Shown: positions 35,382 to 44,427, counted from the first letter of the stretch. The stretch is DNA of 56,361 nucleotides from Archangium violaceum Cb vi76 (GCF_000733295.1 NZ_JPMI01000072.1:1-56361); one strand, 5' to 3'. Numbers and translations are program-made. Notes: generated by a model from the sequence alone, not told the origin.

Positions 35382-36188
35382 ATGACCTCCCTGGACAAGA
35401 AGACCCGAGGACGCACCTCGCACGGGCGCTTGCGAGCACTCGACGTGTACCTGCTCCACCGGGAGCGAGACCTGCTGCTCCGGAGCGAGGGCCCCTGGGC
35501 GCGGGCCGCCTTCGTGGACGTCGGTTTCGGCGAGCACCCGTGGACCACGCTCGAGAGCGCCGAGGCCTTCCGCGAGCTCCACCCGGAACTCCCCGTGGTG
35601 GGCGTGGAGCTGGAGTCTTCCCGCGTGGAGGCCGCCCAGGCCCATGCCGATGCGCTCACCGGCTTCCGGCAGGGCGGCTTCGAGCTGCCCTTGCTGCCCG
35701 GAGAGAGCGTCCGCCTCATCCGCGCCATGAACCTGCTGCGCGGCTACCGCCCCGAGGAGGTGCCCGGCATCCACCAGAAGCTGGGTGGGGCGCTGCTCGA
35801 AGGGGGGCTGCTCGTCGAGGGCAGCACGGACACACCCGGGGCCGTGCTGGTGACGCACCTGCTGCGGCGCGTCTCCGAGGGGCTCGCGCGCGAGGCCCTG
35901 CTGTTCCACACCGACTTCAGCCGGGGCTTCGCGCCCGTGCTCTTCCGCGACTGGATGCCCCGGGACTTCCGCCGCCGGGTGAAGCCCGGAGAGCCCATCC
36001 ACACCTTCTTCGCGGACTGGACGGCCGTGTGGCAGGAAGCTCGCGAGGCGGGCCACACCGAGCCCCCCGAGGCCTTCCGGCACTCCGTCCTCCGGCTGGC
36101 GTCGCGGGTCGAGGGCCTTGTCACGGACGCGTGGCTGCTCGACCACGGCTATCTGCTCTGGAAGCCACCGGGCGGTGTCTTCCCATGA
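35382..36188 (+). CDS. SAM-dependent methyltransferase-like protein
   Basis: A 268-aa protein with a possible SAM-binding motif I, 'AAFVDVGFGEHPWTTL', and an acidic motif II, 'VVGVELESSRVEAAQAH'. Later motifs are weak, so the methyltransferase assignment is moderate. The aromatic-rich C-terminus ('LLDHGYLLWKPPGG') resembles a class of class I methyltransferase-like proteins common in Actinobacteria and Myxobacteria. No signal peptide is present. It is divergently transcribed from the AraC regulator and may be its target. Confidence 0.72.
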   Translation: MTSLDKKTRGRTSHGRLRALDVYLLHRERDLLLRSEGPWARAAFVDVGFGEHPWTTLESAEAFRELHPELPVVGVELESSRVEAAQAHADALTGFRQGGFELPLLPGESVRLIRAMNLLRGYRPEEVPGIHQKLGGALLEGGLLVEGSTDTPGAVLVTHLLRRVSEGLAREALLFHTDFSRGFAPVLFRDWMPRDFRRRVKPGEPIHTFFADWTAVWQEAREAGHTEPPEAFRHSVLRLASRVEGLVTDAWLLDHGYLLWKPPGGVFP

Positions 36189-36264
36189 CTCCAACCCGGG
36201 GCCATCGTCTCCGGCGCGAATGCGGGTAGAATTCCTGGTTGTCCGGAGAGGAAGTCCCCCTTAA

Positions 36265-38931
36265 ATGCCCCCCACCGTGGCCTCGAATCGCTCCGTCCTC
36301 TGGTTGCTGCTCGCCGTCCTCTCCCTTTCCTCCGTGCCGGCGTGGGCCCAGGCCTACGACGGCGCACGCCGGGAAGAGGTGGACGCCGGTGTCCATACTC
36401 CGGTGCTGACGAAGGCACCCGAGCTCATTCAGACCGTGGAAGCCGTCTACCCGCCCGAGGCCGCCGCGGCCGGGAAGACGGCCTCCGTGGAGATGCTCGT
36501 CACCATCGACGAGAAGGGCCAGGTGTCCGACGTCCAGGTGGTGACACCCGTGGGCGATGGCTTCGACGAGGCGGCGATCGCCGCGGTGCGGCAGTTCCAG
36601 TTCTCCCCGGCCGAGGTGGATGGCGCGCCCGCCCCCATCCAAATCCAGTACGTCTACAACTTCGTCCTCCAGCCGCCGAAGGTGGAGGAGTCCGCTCCGC
36701 CGCCCCCGCCCGAGGCCACCCTCACCGGACAGCTCCTGGCGCGCGGCAGCCGCTCGCGCGTGGGCGGTGCCACCGTGCGCTGTGGCGATGACCCGGAGGC
36801 CCCCGAGGCGCTCTCGGACGAGGATGGACGCTTCACCCTCAAGGTGACGCCCGGCACCTGTGACGTGCGCGTGGTGGCCAACGACTTCCACCTCTTCACC
36901 ACCAAGGAGGAGCTCGCCCCCAACGAGACGACCGAGGTCATCTTCTACCTGATGCCCAAGGCCCCGGGTTACGAGACGGTGGTGCGCGGTGCGCGCGAGA
37001 AGAAGGAAGTGGTGCGCCGCACCCTGGAGCGCCAGGAGCTGCAGAAGGTGCCGGGCTCCTTTGGCGACCCCATCCGCGTCATCCAGAACCTGCCCGGCGT
37101 GGCGCGTGCTCCCGCCATCGCCGGCCAGCTCATCGTGCGCGGAGCGTCGCCGGACCAGACGCTCACCTTCTTCGACGGTGTAGAGGTGCCGCTGCTCTAC
37201 CACCTGGGTGGTGGGCCCTCGGTGCTCAACGCCGAGTTCATCGACCGGGTGGACTTCTATCCGGGCGGTTTCGGCTCGCGCTACGGCCGGGCCATCGGCG
37301 GCGCGGTGGACGTGGCCACGCGCAAGGGCTCCTCCGACACCCTGCACGGCTCGGTGAAGGTGGATCTGCTGGACTCGGGCTTCTTCCTCGAGGCCCCCGT
37401 CACCGAGGGCATCTCCATCGCCGGTGCGGCGCGCCGCTCGTACGTGGACGTGCTCCTGCCGGTGGTGCTGCCCGATGACCCCGAGGGCGGCACGCTGCTC
37501 GTGCTGCCGCGCTACTGGGACTACCAGGTGCGCGTGGACTTCGGCGCGAAGCGGGGCAGCGAGCCGGGTCCCGGCGGACGTCACTCCGGTTACGTGATGG
37601 CCTTCGGCTCGGATGACCTGCTCAACGTGGTGGCCTCGGGAGGCGGGCGCAACCGCGACATCACCGTGGACGCGCGCACGCTCTTCCACCGCGTGAAGGG
37701 CGACTGGACGTACCGCCATGGCAACTTCACCTCGGTGTTCACCCCGTACGCGGGCTATGACCTGGGGAGCTTCGGCTTCGGCGAGACGAAGCTGGATGCG
37801 AGCATCTGGTCGCTCGGAGCGCGCGAGGATCTGGCCCTGGAGCTCCTTCCCTGGCTCACCGCGCGCGGTGGCGCGGACGTGCGGTTCGAGCACCTGGTGG
37901 GCGAGGGGCGGGTCCCCTTCCTCGGTGGCATCCAGTACCCGGCCTTCCCCGGCGGCGAGCCCAAGGTGGAGCTGCAGGACATCCGGCGCGTGGCCAACAC
38001 CTTCGACGGCGCGCTCTACGCCGAGCTGGACATGAAGGTCGGGCCGGTGACGGTGACGCCCGGTCTGCGCGCCACCTACGCCCGCATCTACGGGCAGGAC
38101 CGCTTCGCCTATGACCCCCGGCTCTGGATGCGCGTGCAGCCCACGGAGAAGACGGCCATCAAGGGCAGCCTCGGCCTCTACAGCCAGCCGCCGGAGGCCT
38201 TCAACCTGGAGCCCGCGCCGCTGGGCAACCCGGCCCTCACCCACGAGCGCTCCTTCCAGTCGAGCCTGGGCGTGGAGCAGCAGCTCACCGACATCATCAG
38301 CGTGGACGTCACCGGCTACTACAACCGGCGCTACGACCTGGTCGTCTCCCCGGGAGATACGGTGCGCAACGAGGACGGCACGCTCACGCGCTTCCAGTAC
38401 TCCAACCGCGGCCTGGGGCGCGCCTACGGCATGGAGGTGATGCTGCGGCACGCGGTGACGCGCGACTTCTTCGGCTGGCTGGCCTACACCCTCAACCGCT
38501 CCGAGCAGCGGCGCGTGGGCAGCAACGATTACCGCCTGACCACGTGGGACCAGACGCACATCCTCACCGCGGTGGCCAGCTACCGGCTGCCCTATGGCTT
38601 CGAGCTGGGCGCGCGCATGCGCTACGTCACCGGCCGGCCCACCACGCCGCTGCAGCACACGTTCGACCGCTACGACGTGGACCGCAACAACTTCACCGGC
38701 ACCTTCGGGCCCACCAACTCCATCCGCTTCCAGCCCTTCCACCAGTTGGATCTGCGGCTGGACAAGAACTGGATCTTCCAGAGCTGGACGCTCAACGCCT
38801 ACATCGATGTGCAGAACGTCTACAACGCCTCCAACGTGGAGGCGACCTTCTACGACTACCGTGTCCGCGAGCAGTTCGAGGTGCCTGGCATCCCGATCCT
38901 TCCGGTCGTCGGCGTCAAGGGGAGCTTCTGA
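36265..38931 (+). CDS. TonB-dependent receptor with an N-terminal TonB C-terminal-like domain
   Basis: An 888-aa outer-membrane receptor. A signal peptide ends near 'SVPAWAQA' (residue 30). Residues about 53-135 match a TonB C-terminal domain ('VSDVQVVTPVGDGFDEAAI', 'AVRQFQFSPAEVDG'). A Pro-rich linker follows, then a carboxypeptidase-regulatory-like fold (about 150-232), the plug (about 245-355; 'LIVRGASPDQTLTFFDGVEV') and a 22-strand-type barrel to the end ('VVGVKGSF'). The substrate is unknown. Carrying a TonB-like domain on the receptor itself is odd, because that domain normally belongs to the inner-membrane transducer. It is followed after 3 bases by a lipoprotein gene that probably serves as a surface or periplasmic partner. 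Confidence 0.93.
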   Translation: MPPTVASNRSVLWLLLAVLSLSSVPAWAQAYDGARREEVDAGVHTPVLTKAPELIQTVEAVYPPEAAAAGKTASVEMLVTIDEKGQVSDVQVVTPVGDGFDEAAIAAVRQFQFSPAEVDGAPAPIQIQYVYNFVLQPPKVEESAPPPPPEATLTGQLLARGSRSRVGGATVRCGDDPEAPEALSDEDGRFTLKVTPGTCDVRVVANDFHLFTTKEELAPNETTEVIFYLMPKAPGYETVVRGAREKKEVVRRTLERQELQKVPGSFGDPIRVIQNLPGVARAPAIAGQLIVRGASPDQTLTFFDGVEVPLLYHLGGGPSVLNAEFIDRVDFYPGGFGSRYGRAIGGAVDVATRKGSSDTLHGSVKVDLLDSGFFLEAPVTEGISIAGAARRSYVDVLLPVVLPDDPEGGTLLVLPRYWDYQVRVDFGAKRGSEPGPGGRHSGYVMAFGSDDLLNVVASGGGRNRDITVDARTLFHRVKGDWTYRHGNFTSVFTPYAGYDLGSFGFGETKLDASIWSLGAREDLALELLPWLTARGGADVRFEHLVGEGRVPFLGGIQYPAFPGGEPKVELQDIRRVANTFDGALYAELDMKVGPVTVTPGLRATYARIYGQDRFAYDPRLWMRVQPTEKTAIKGSLGLYSQPPEAFNLEPAPLGNPALTHERSFQSSLGVEQQLTDIISVDVTGYYNRRYDLVVSPGDTVRNEDGTLTRFQYSNRGLGRAYGMEVMLRHAVTRDFFGWLAYTLNRSEQRRVGSNDYRLTTWDQTHILTAVASYRLPYGFELGARMRYVTGRPTTPLQHTFDRYDVDRNNFTGTFGPTNSIRFQPFHQLDLRLDKNWIFQSWTLNAYIDVQNVYNASNVEATFYDYRVREQFEVPGIPILPVVGVKGSF

Positions 38932-38934
38932 GTC

Positions 38935-39849
38935 ATGCGCCACCTGTCCGCCCTGCTGGGCCTGCTCCTGTGCGCCGCCTGTGTGGGGCCCGAGGACACT
39001 CCGTCGAACGTGAAGGATCTGCGCGTGCTCGCGATGCGGTTGGATCCGCCCGAGCTGCTCGCCGAGACGTGCTCCACCGACCCTGCGGTGCTCGCCGACA
39101 CGCTGGTGCGTCCGGTGCGCCTCACCGCGCTCATTCCAGACCCTGCCGGCGAGGGCCGCGACCTGGACTACACGCTGTGGACCTGTTCCTCGCAGGACGA
39201 TGACACCTGCCGCGAGGACCGCGTGGAGCTGGCGCGCGGGGTGACGAAGGGCGGCGAGCTGGTGGTGGACCTGTTCCCGGGGCCGGGCACGTCGCGGCTG
39301 GGGGACGGTACCTTCCTGGTGCAGCGGATTCTCGAGAAGGACCTCTACAACGGCCTGGGCGGCGTGCGGATGCCGCTGGTGCTGTGGGTGCGCGGCGGGA
39401 GCGAGCAGATCTACGCGCAGAAGCTGATGGTGTACGGCTGCCGCTTCTTCCCGGAGATGCAGGCCAACGTGCAGCCGGAGCTGCCGGACCTGGTGCTGGC
39501 GGGCGAGCCGTGGGTGGCGGGCGTGCCGCGCGAGCTGTCCGGCCCGGGCCCCTTCGAGGTGACGGTGCCGGACCTCACCGGGAGGGAGGAGGCGTACGTG
39601 GTGCCCTCCTTCGAGCTGAAGCCGGTGAATCTCCAGGAGGCGTGGGAGGTGGCGTGGCACGCCTCGCTGGGGTCCTTCTCTCCCAACACGACGGGCGGGG
39701 CGGACCTCGGCGGTGGGGTGGCGCGGCACCGGGTGGAGTGGACGCCTCCGCGCAACGCGCAGGCCCAGGAGGTGCGCTTCTGGATGGTGGTGCGTGACGG
39801 CCGCGGCGGCATGTCCTGGCTGGAGCGCACGGTGAAGTACACGCCGTGA
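38935..39849 (+). CDS. Lipoprotein partner of the TonB-dependent receptor
   Basis: A 304-aa protein with a lipoprotein signal ('LLGLLLCAACVGPEDT', lipobox CAAC). The rest is predicted beta-rich, with two cysteine pairs near 'ETCSTDP' and 'WTCSSQDDDTC' and no recognised domain. It starts 3 bases after the receptor stop codon, so the two form an operon and probably cooperate, for example as a substrate-capturing partner of the receptor. The function of the family is unknown. Confidence 0.8.
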   Translation: MRHLSALLGLLLCAACVGPEDTPSNVKDLRVLAMRLDPPELLAETCSTDPAVLADTLVRPVRLTALIPDPAGEGRDLDYTLWTCSSQDDDTCREDRVELARGVTKGGELVVDLFPGPGTSRLGDGTFLVQRILEKDLYNGLGGVRMPLVLWVRGGSEQIYAQKLMVYGCRFFPEMQANVQPELPDLVLAGEPWVAGVPRELSGPGPFEVTVPDLTGREEAYVVPSFELKPVNLQEAWEVAWHASLGSFSPNTTGGADLGGGVARHRVEWTPPRNAQAQEVRFWMVVRDGRGGMSWLERTVKYTP

Positions 39850-39874
39850 GCGGTGGCCCCTGGGCCTCGCGTGC

Positions 39875-39994
39875 TCAGGGGGTCGCCGTCAGTGAGAGCT
39901 CCTGGCGCCGCACCTCCGGCTCCAGGATGGTCGCGCGTTGGAGGTGCGCCTCCTCGGGGACGAGGACGTCTACCGTCGCCGGGCGGCCCACCAC
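39875..39994 (-). other. Short open frame trailing the glycerate kinase gene, possible remnant
   Basis: In a different minus-strand frame from the kinase there is a 39-codon stretch from a GTG, reading on as 'TVDVLVPEEAHLQRATI' and ending in a stop at 39875. The wording looks protein-like (charged and hydrophobic residues alternate) but has no recognised family. It overlaps the kinase 3' end by 25 bases. It may be a degraded end of another gene or chance. The rest of the 120-base gap holds nothing visible. Confidence 0.25.
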
Positions 39995-41064
39995 GCACCG
40001 GCGTGGCGCAGGGCCTCGGCATGGGAGACACCCGGTGGGGCGAGCGCGGACACTTCGACGACCTCGTCGAAGGGAGCGCCGTCCGTGCCGGGCGCGATGG
40101 CTCCCGCGAACATCACCGTGTGTTTGCCGAGCGCCCGCGCCTCCTTCGCCAGCGAGCCAGGGCCCTTGCCGAGCGCCGTCTGCCGATCGAAGCGTCCCTC
40201 TCCGGTGAGCACGGCCTGCGCGGCGGCGAGCCGCTCGGACAGCCGGAGCGTCCGGGCCACCAGCTCATACCCTGAGACGACCTTCCCTCCGGCCAGGGCC
40301 AGCAGCCCATAGCCGAAGCCTCCCGCCGCCCCCGCTCCAGGCGTCTGGGCGAGTCCAGGGGCGACGACCTCGGCGAGCCGCGCCAGGGCCGACTCCAGCT
40401 CGGCGACCGCGGCCTCGTCCGCGCCCTTCTGGGGCCCGAAGAGGTACGAGGCTCCGTCCGGCCCCAGCAGCGGCGCGGTGACATCCGTGGCCACCAGCAG
40501 CTCCACCTTCGAGAGCCGTGGATGCTGTCCGCTCGTGTCCACCCGTGCGAGCCGCTTCAGCGCGGCCCCGCCCGGAGGCAGTGGCGCCCCTCGAGCATCG
40601 AGGAACCGGAACCCGAGCGCCATGAGCGCCCCCGTTCCCCCATCATTCGTGGCGCTGCCCCCGAGCCCGAGGATGAGCCGCTCGCAACCCCGCTCCAGCG
40701 CCGCGCGCATCAGCTCGCCGGTGCCTTCGGTGGAGGCGCGCCGTGGGTCTCGCTCACCCGGCGCGAGCAGGGTCAGCCCGGAGGCCGCTGCCATCTCGAT
40801 GACGGCCGTGCGCCCCGAGTCCAGCAGCCCGTAGGTGGCTCGCACGGGCGCGCCGAGCGGCCCCGGGACGGTGCACGTCACCCGCTCGCCACCCACGCCC
40901 GCGAGCAACGCGTCCACCGTGCCCGGCCCACCGTCCGCGAGCGGCGCCACGTCCAACTCCACGCCGGGCGCGCCCCGACGCAACCCCTCGGCCAGGGCGG
41001 CGGCGGCCTCGGCGGCGGTGAGGGTCCCCTTGAACTCCTGGGGGGCGACGAGCCAACGGCTCAC
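39970..41064 (-). CDS. glxK: Glycerate kinase (GlxK/GarK family)
   Basis: A 364-aa cytoplasmic kinase phosphorylating D-glycerate, usually at C2, feeding glycolysis. The diagnostic 'GLGGSATNDGGTG' and 'GEGRFDRQTALGKGP' motifs and the opening 'APQEFKGTLTAAEAA' are present. Its GTG start (41064) overlaps the stop of the upstream lipoprotein gene (GTGA), so translation is coupled. It ends a run of three overlapping genes with a YkgJ-like protein and a lipoprotein, an odd set with no obvious shared pathway. Confidence 0.92.
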   Translation of the reverse strand: MSRWLVAPQEFKGTLTAAEAAAALAEGLRRGAPGVELDVAPLADGGPGTVDALLAGVGGERVTCTVPGPLGAPVRATYGLLDSGRTAVIEMAAASGLTLLAPGERDPRRASTEGTGELMRAALERGCERLILGLGGSATNDGGTGALMALGFRFLDARGAPLPPGGAALKRLARVDTSGQHPRLSKVELLVATDVTAPLLGPDGASYLFGPQKGADEAAVAELESALARLAEVVAPGLAQTPGAGAAGGFGYGLLALAGGKVVSGYELVARTLRLSERLAAAQAVLTGEGRFDRQTALGKGPGSLAKEARALGKHTVMFAGAIAPGTDGAPFDEVVEVSALAPPGVSHAEALRHAGAWWAARRR

Positions 41065-41501
41065 GGCGTGGGTTCCGCCGTGCGCACCTCGGACGAGGGC
41101 TTCGGGGTGAGCTGAGGCACGTCGGTCCTCAGCTTGGAAGCCCGGGGCACGTCGGTCTTCGGCTCGGAGGACCGGGCCTCGGGCGGATGGACGATGATGT
41201 TCCCCCGGGGCGTGCCCCGGGCGACGCACTGGTAGCGCAGCTTGTCCTCGACGCACTCCTCGAAGGGGTCGCACTCGCCGCGGCAGGGGAGGGGATCGCA
41301 GTAGCCCGTGGACTCGTTGCAGGTGGTCCCCACGGGGCACGCGGCGTAGCACCCTCCCTGGGCGCGCGAGATCGCGGACGCGCCGAGCGCCACGCCCGTG
41401 TTCAACGCGGCACCGAGCAGACCGCCGCTGGCAGTCGTGGCACAGCCGGACAGGAAGAGGACGAGGGACACGACGGCGCTGCGCCACGGCATGGGGCTCA
41501 T
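41061..41501 (-). CDS. Small Cys-rich lipoprotein
   Basis: A 146-aa protein with a lipoprotein signal (LFLSGC). A Gly/Ala-rich segment, possibly a membrane-associated stretch ('LLGAALNTGVALGASAI'), is followed by a compact eight-cysteine block ('CYAACPVGTTC', 'CDPLPCRGECDPFEEC'). The tail is Pro/Thr-rich and unstructured. This architecture is common among uncharacterised myxobacterial surface lipoproteins. Its ATG overlaps the stop of the YkgJ-like gene by 4 bases (ATGA), and its stop overlaps the glycerate kinase start. Confidence 0.82.
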   Translation of the reverse strand: MSPMPWRSAVVSLVLFLSGCATTASGGLLGAALNTGVALGASAISRAQGGCYAACPVGTTCNESTGYCDPLPCRGECDPFEECVEDKLRYQCVARGTPRGNIIVHPPEARSSEPKTDVPRASKLRTDVPQLTPKPSSEVRTAEPTP

Positions 41502-42010
41502 GATTGCTCCTCGCGGAGAGATGCCTCCGCGTGCCACTCGAGGATGGGGCGGGGTCCGGTCAACGATGGCAGCAGTCGCTGGGAGACGCGCTCCAGCCGC
41601 AGCAGCAGGGCGGTCACCGTGTCCGCTGGCTGACGCGTGGGGCCCCGGATGCGCTCGCAGAAGAAGGTGCGGCAGCCGAACGGGCGCTCCGCGTACACGG
41701 TGCAGCGCTTGCCCGCGGCGTCCAGGTAGGGACAGCCGCCGTCCTCCCTCGGGGGCGGCAGCGGATGGTGGCGGGCCAGCATCAGCCACTCGGGGTACCA
41801 CAGCCAGGGCTGCCGCTTCGTCGTCGAGAGCTGGCAGCACTCGCCGCTCGCCGGGCACGAGAAGGGCGCGTACGCCGCATCCGCCTGCCGGTAGATGGCG
41901 CGCAGCTCCCGCAGGGCCCGCGCCTCCTCGCGCGAGCCCGGGGCCGTGGGGACCTCGTCCGTATCGTCTTCCCAGTCGGGGTGTCGCATGGCTTGCGCGA
42001 TGGGAATCAT
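41498..42010 (-). CDS. YkgJ-family cysteine-cluster protein
   Basis: A 170-aa protein with the YkgJ/UPF0153 pattern: 'CPASGECC' followed by 'CPYLDAAGKRCTVYAERP' and 'GCRTFFC', which together could bind a metal or Fe-S cluster. No reaction is known for the family. The ATG at 42010 is listed; an internal ATG at 41989 giving 'MRHPDWEDD' is equally plausible. It lies 19 bases downstream of the RlmI-like gene and overlaps the lipoprotein gene, so four genes may share a transcript. Confidence 0.85.
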   Translation of the reverse strand: MIPIAQAMRHPDWEDDTDEVPTAPGSREEARALRELRAIYRQADAAYAPFSCPASGECCQLSTTKRQPWLWYPEWLMLARHHPLPPPREDGGCPYLDAAGKRCTVYAERPFGCRTFFCERIRGPTRQPADTVTALLLRLERVSQRLLPSLTGPRPILEWHAEASLREEQS

Positions 42011-42029
42011 CCCACCGGGACGGGCCGGC

Positions 42030-43322
42030 TCACAACACGCGGAGGACGAAGCACTTCAGGTAGCGCGTCTCGCGCAGGTTGAGCAGTACCGGGTGGTCCT
42101 TGCCCGCGCCGCGCTTCTCGATGATCTGCACCCGCCGCTTCGCGTCCGCCGCCGCCGAGGCCAGCATGTCCTCGAAGCCCTGCTCGTCGATGTGGTACGT
42201 GCAGCTCGCGGAGATGAGGTAGCCGCCCGGCCGCAAGAGCTGCATGGCGCGCAGGTTGATCTCCTTGTACCCGCGCAGGGCGCCCTCGATGGCGTCCTTG
42301 TTCTTCGCGAACGAGGGCGGATCCAGGACGATGGTGTCGAAGCGCCGGCCCTCGTCCACGGCGTCGCGCAGGAAGTCGAAGGCGTTGGCCACCACCACGT
42401 CCACGTTGGGCAGCTTGTTGGCGGCCGCGTTCTCGCGCAGCTGGGCCGCCGCCTGCTCGGAGATCTCCACGGCGGTGACCTTCTGGGCCCGCGTGGCGAG
42501 CTGCAGCGCGAAGCCCCCCACGTACGAGAAGCAGTCGAGCGCCTCGCCGAAGGCGTACTGCGAGGCCATGACGTGGTTCTCCCGCTGGTCCAGGAACGAG
42601 CCCGTCTTCTGGCCCTCGAGCAGGTCCGCGCGCACGCGCACGAGCCCCTCGTCATAGGGCACCGGTCCGGGCTGGGTGCCGTACAGCACGCCCTTCTCCT
42701 GGGGCAGGCCCTCCAGCACTCGCACGCCCACGTCCGAGCGGTTGACGATGGCGCGCGGCTTGAACAGCTCCACGAGCAGGTCGGTGAGGAGCTGCTTGCG
42801 CTGCTCGGTGCCGGGGATGAGGAACTGCACGCTCAGGTAGTCGCCGTAGCGGTCCACCACGAGGCCGGGGATCAAATCGGCCTCACCGTGTATCACGCGG
42901 TAGGTGTTCTCCCCGGGCAGGGCGCGGCGGCGCATCGCGTCGGCCTGGGCCAGGCGCTGGCGGAAGAAGTCGGTGTCCACCGGCACGTCCTCGTAGGAGA
43001 GCCAGCGCAGCGAAATCTTGGAGTGCTTCGAATAGAAGGCCTTGCCGAGGAACCAGCCGCGGGCGTCCACGACGCGCACCACCTCGCCCCCCTGGAGGGC
43101 GGGGTCGCCGTTGAGGTCGGCGCGGTAGATCCACGGGTGGCCGGCCTGCCAGCGCTCGACGCCCCGGCGGACGAGCGAGACCTGGGGGAGCCCGTCCTGG
43201 CCGATGTCCGGGGTGGACCGGTCCGGGGCGGGCTTCTCCGGGCGCTGGGGGGGGCGCTTGTTGCGGCCGGGGGGGCCACCGGGGCGGCGATCGTGACGGG
43301 GTCCTGGGGTTGGCTTGGGCAT
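42030..43322 (-). CDS. rlmI: 23S rRNA (cytosine) methyltransferase RlmI-type, with PUA domain
   Basis: A 430-aa class I SAM methyltransferase. After a basic, Pro-rich N-terminal extension of about 45 residues, a PUA RNA-binding domain covers about 50-125 ('GHPWIYRADLNG'). The RlmI middle domain follows, then the methyltransferase domain with 'LDCFSYVGGFALQLA' (motif I) and 'IVLDPPSFAKNK' (motif IV). It probably makes m5C in 23S rRNA, as E. coli RlmI does at C1962. It is divergent from the next gene with 28 bases between starts. Confidence 0.9.
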   Translation of the reverse strand: MPKPTPGPRHDRRPGGPPGRNKRPPQRPEKPAPDRSTPDIGQDGLPQVSLVRRGVERWQAGHPWIYRADLNGDPALQGGEVVRVVDARGWFLGKAFYSKHSKISLRWLSYEDVPVDTDFFRQRLAQADAMRRRALPGENTYRVIHGEADLIPGLVVDRYGDYLSVQFLIPGTEQRKQLLTDLLVELFKPRAIVNRSDVGVRVLEGLPQEKGVLYGTQPGPVPYDEGLVRVRADLLEGQKTGSFLDQRENHVMASQYAFGEALDCFSYVGGFALQLATRAQKVTAVEISEQAAAQLRENAAANKLPNVDVVVANAFDFLRDAVDEGRRFDTIVLDPPSFAKNKDAIEGALRGYKEINLRAMQLLRPGGYLISASCTYHIDEQGFEDMLASAAADAKRRVQIIEKRGAGKDHPVLLNLRETRYLKCFVLRVL

Positions 43323-43350
43323 GGCTGGTGCGGCGTATACTCCAAACCGC

Positions 43351-43863
43351 GTGAGATACGACCTGCTCCTTCAATCCATGGTCCCGGGGACGCCTTTCGA
43401 CAGCGCCCGGGTGGACGCCCTCCTGGAAGCCCGGGGGGCGAAGGCCCAGCCGGGCGGTGGGCGGACCTGGCTGCTGGAAAACGGCGCGGTGGAGGTGCAC
43501 CCGCTGCGCGAGGGGGGCCAGTGGGTGGCCACGGAGGTGCGCATCCCCCTGGAGCACCAGAGCGAGCTCGTCCGCGAGGTGGTCTCCAAGGGGGCGGAGC
43601 TGGCCCGGGAGGCGGAGGTCCGGTTCTTCGATCCGCAGTTGGGGCGCGAGCTCAACGCCCACGACGATGGGGTGGTGGCGGACCAGTACGAGCGCACCGC
43701 GCGCTACGCGGGGGAGATGCTCGGGGTGGGCTCGGCCATGCCCGTCGACACGTCCACGAGCGAGGGCTTCCAGCCGACGACGAGGTTCGTGGTCGGGGCC
43801 GTGGTCTTCTTCACGCTGCTGTACCTGCTGGTCAGCTGGATGAACACGCAGCTCGGAGGCTGA
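43351..43863 (+). CDS. Hypothetical protein with C-terminal membrane anchor
   Basis: A 170-aa protein from a GTG start ('MRYDLLLQSMVPGTPFDS'). The first 140 residues look globular and mixed alpha/beta; a single hydrophobic helix near the end ('VVGAVVFFTLLYLLVSW') would anchor it in the inner membrane with the bulk in the cytoplasm. No signal peptide or known domain is seen. It is followed by fxsA on the same strand, 66 bases away. The upstream in-frame start at 43315 overlaps rlmI and is less likely. Confidence 0.78.
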   Translation: MRYDLLLQSMVPGTPFDSARVDALLEARGAKAQPGGGRTWLLENGAVEVHPLREGGQWVATEVRIPLEHQSELVREVVSKGAELAREAEVRFFDPQLGRELNAHDDGVVADQYERTARYAGEMLGVGSAMPVDTSTSEGFQPTTRFVVGAVVFFTLLYLLVSWMNTQLGG

Positions 43864-43929
43864 AAAAAGAGGAGGGGCCTCCGCGCGTTCCTCCGGGCGC
43901 TGGCGGGCTCCAGGCGTTAGGTTGGGCAG

Positions 43930-44427
43930 GTGTTCAAGTACCTTCTGCTGGCGTTCACGGTCGTCCCCTTCATCGAGCTGTACCTGCTGCTGGCCATAGG
44001 CCGCGAGGTGGGTTTCTGGCCCACGGTGGCCGGGGTGCTGGTCACGGGTGTGGTCGGTGCCTGGCTGGCCAAGAAGGAGGGCTTGCGGGTGCTCCGCCGC
44101 TGGCAGGAGTCGCTGGCGCAGGGCCGCATGCCGGACGAGGGCCTGGTGGGTGGGGTGCTCGTCCTGGTGGGTGGGGTGCTGCTGGTGTCGCCGGGGGTGT
44201 TCACCGACGTCGTCGGGCTCTTGCTGCTGTTCCCGCCGACGCGCCGGCTCGTGGCCGCGCTGGTGCGCCGGAGACTCGAGCGCCGCATGGCGGAGGGCAC
44301 GCTGCGCGTGACGACCTTCCAGTCAGATTCCTTCGCTGGAGGAAATCCCTTCGAGCCGCGAGTCACACGGCCGCGAATCCACCAGAGACCGGGGAACGAA
44401 ACGGACGCGGAGTTCACCGAGGAATAG
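43930..44427 (+). CDS. fxsA: FxsA family membrane protein
   Basis: A 165-aa protein from a GTG start. It has the FxsA pattern of an N-terminal hairpin of two helices ('LLLAFTVVPFIELYLLLAIG' and 'TVAGVLVTGVVGAWLA'), then 'GGVLLVSPGVFTDVVGLLLL', and a basic C-terminal tail. FxsA is an inner-membrane protein of unknown mechanism, known in E. coli for suppressing exclusion of phage T7 by the F plasmid when overproduced. It converges with a hypothetical gene, and a hairpin repeat follows. Confidence 0.9.
   Translation: MFKYLLLAFTVVPFIELYLLLAIGREVGFWPTVAGVLVTGVVGAWLAKKEGLRVLRRWQESLAQGRMPDEGLVGGVLVLVGGVLLVSPGVFTDVVGLLLLFPPTRRLVAALVRRRLERRMAEGTLRVTTFQSDSFAGGNPFEPRVTRPRIHQRPGNETDAEFTEE

Noticed and set aside
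34719-36194. A 491-codon minus-strand open frame across the AraC and methyltransferase genes
   Set aside because: It is out of frame with the AraC product and antisense to the methyltransferase-like gene, with composition typical of shadows.
36121-39729. A 1202-codon open frame on the minus strand
   Set aside because: It is antisense to a clear TonB-dependent receptor and lipoprotein operon, is extremely rich in His/Arg/Gly/Val, and shows no domain. It is an artefact of GC-rich codon use.
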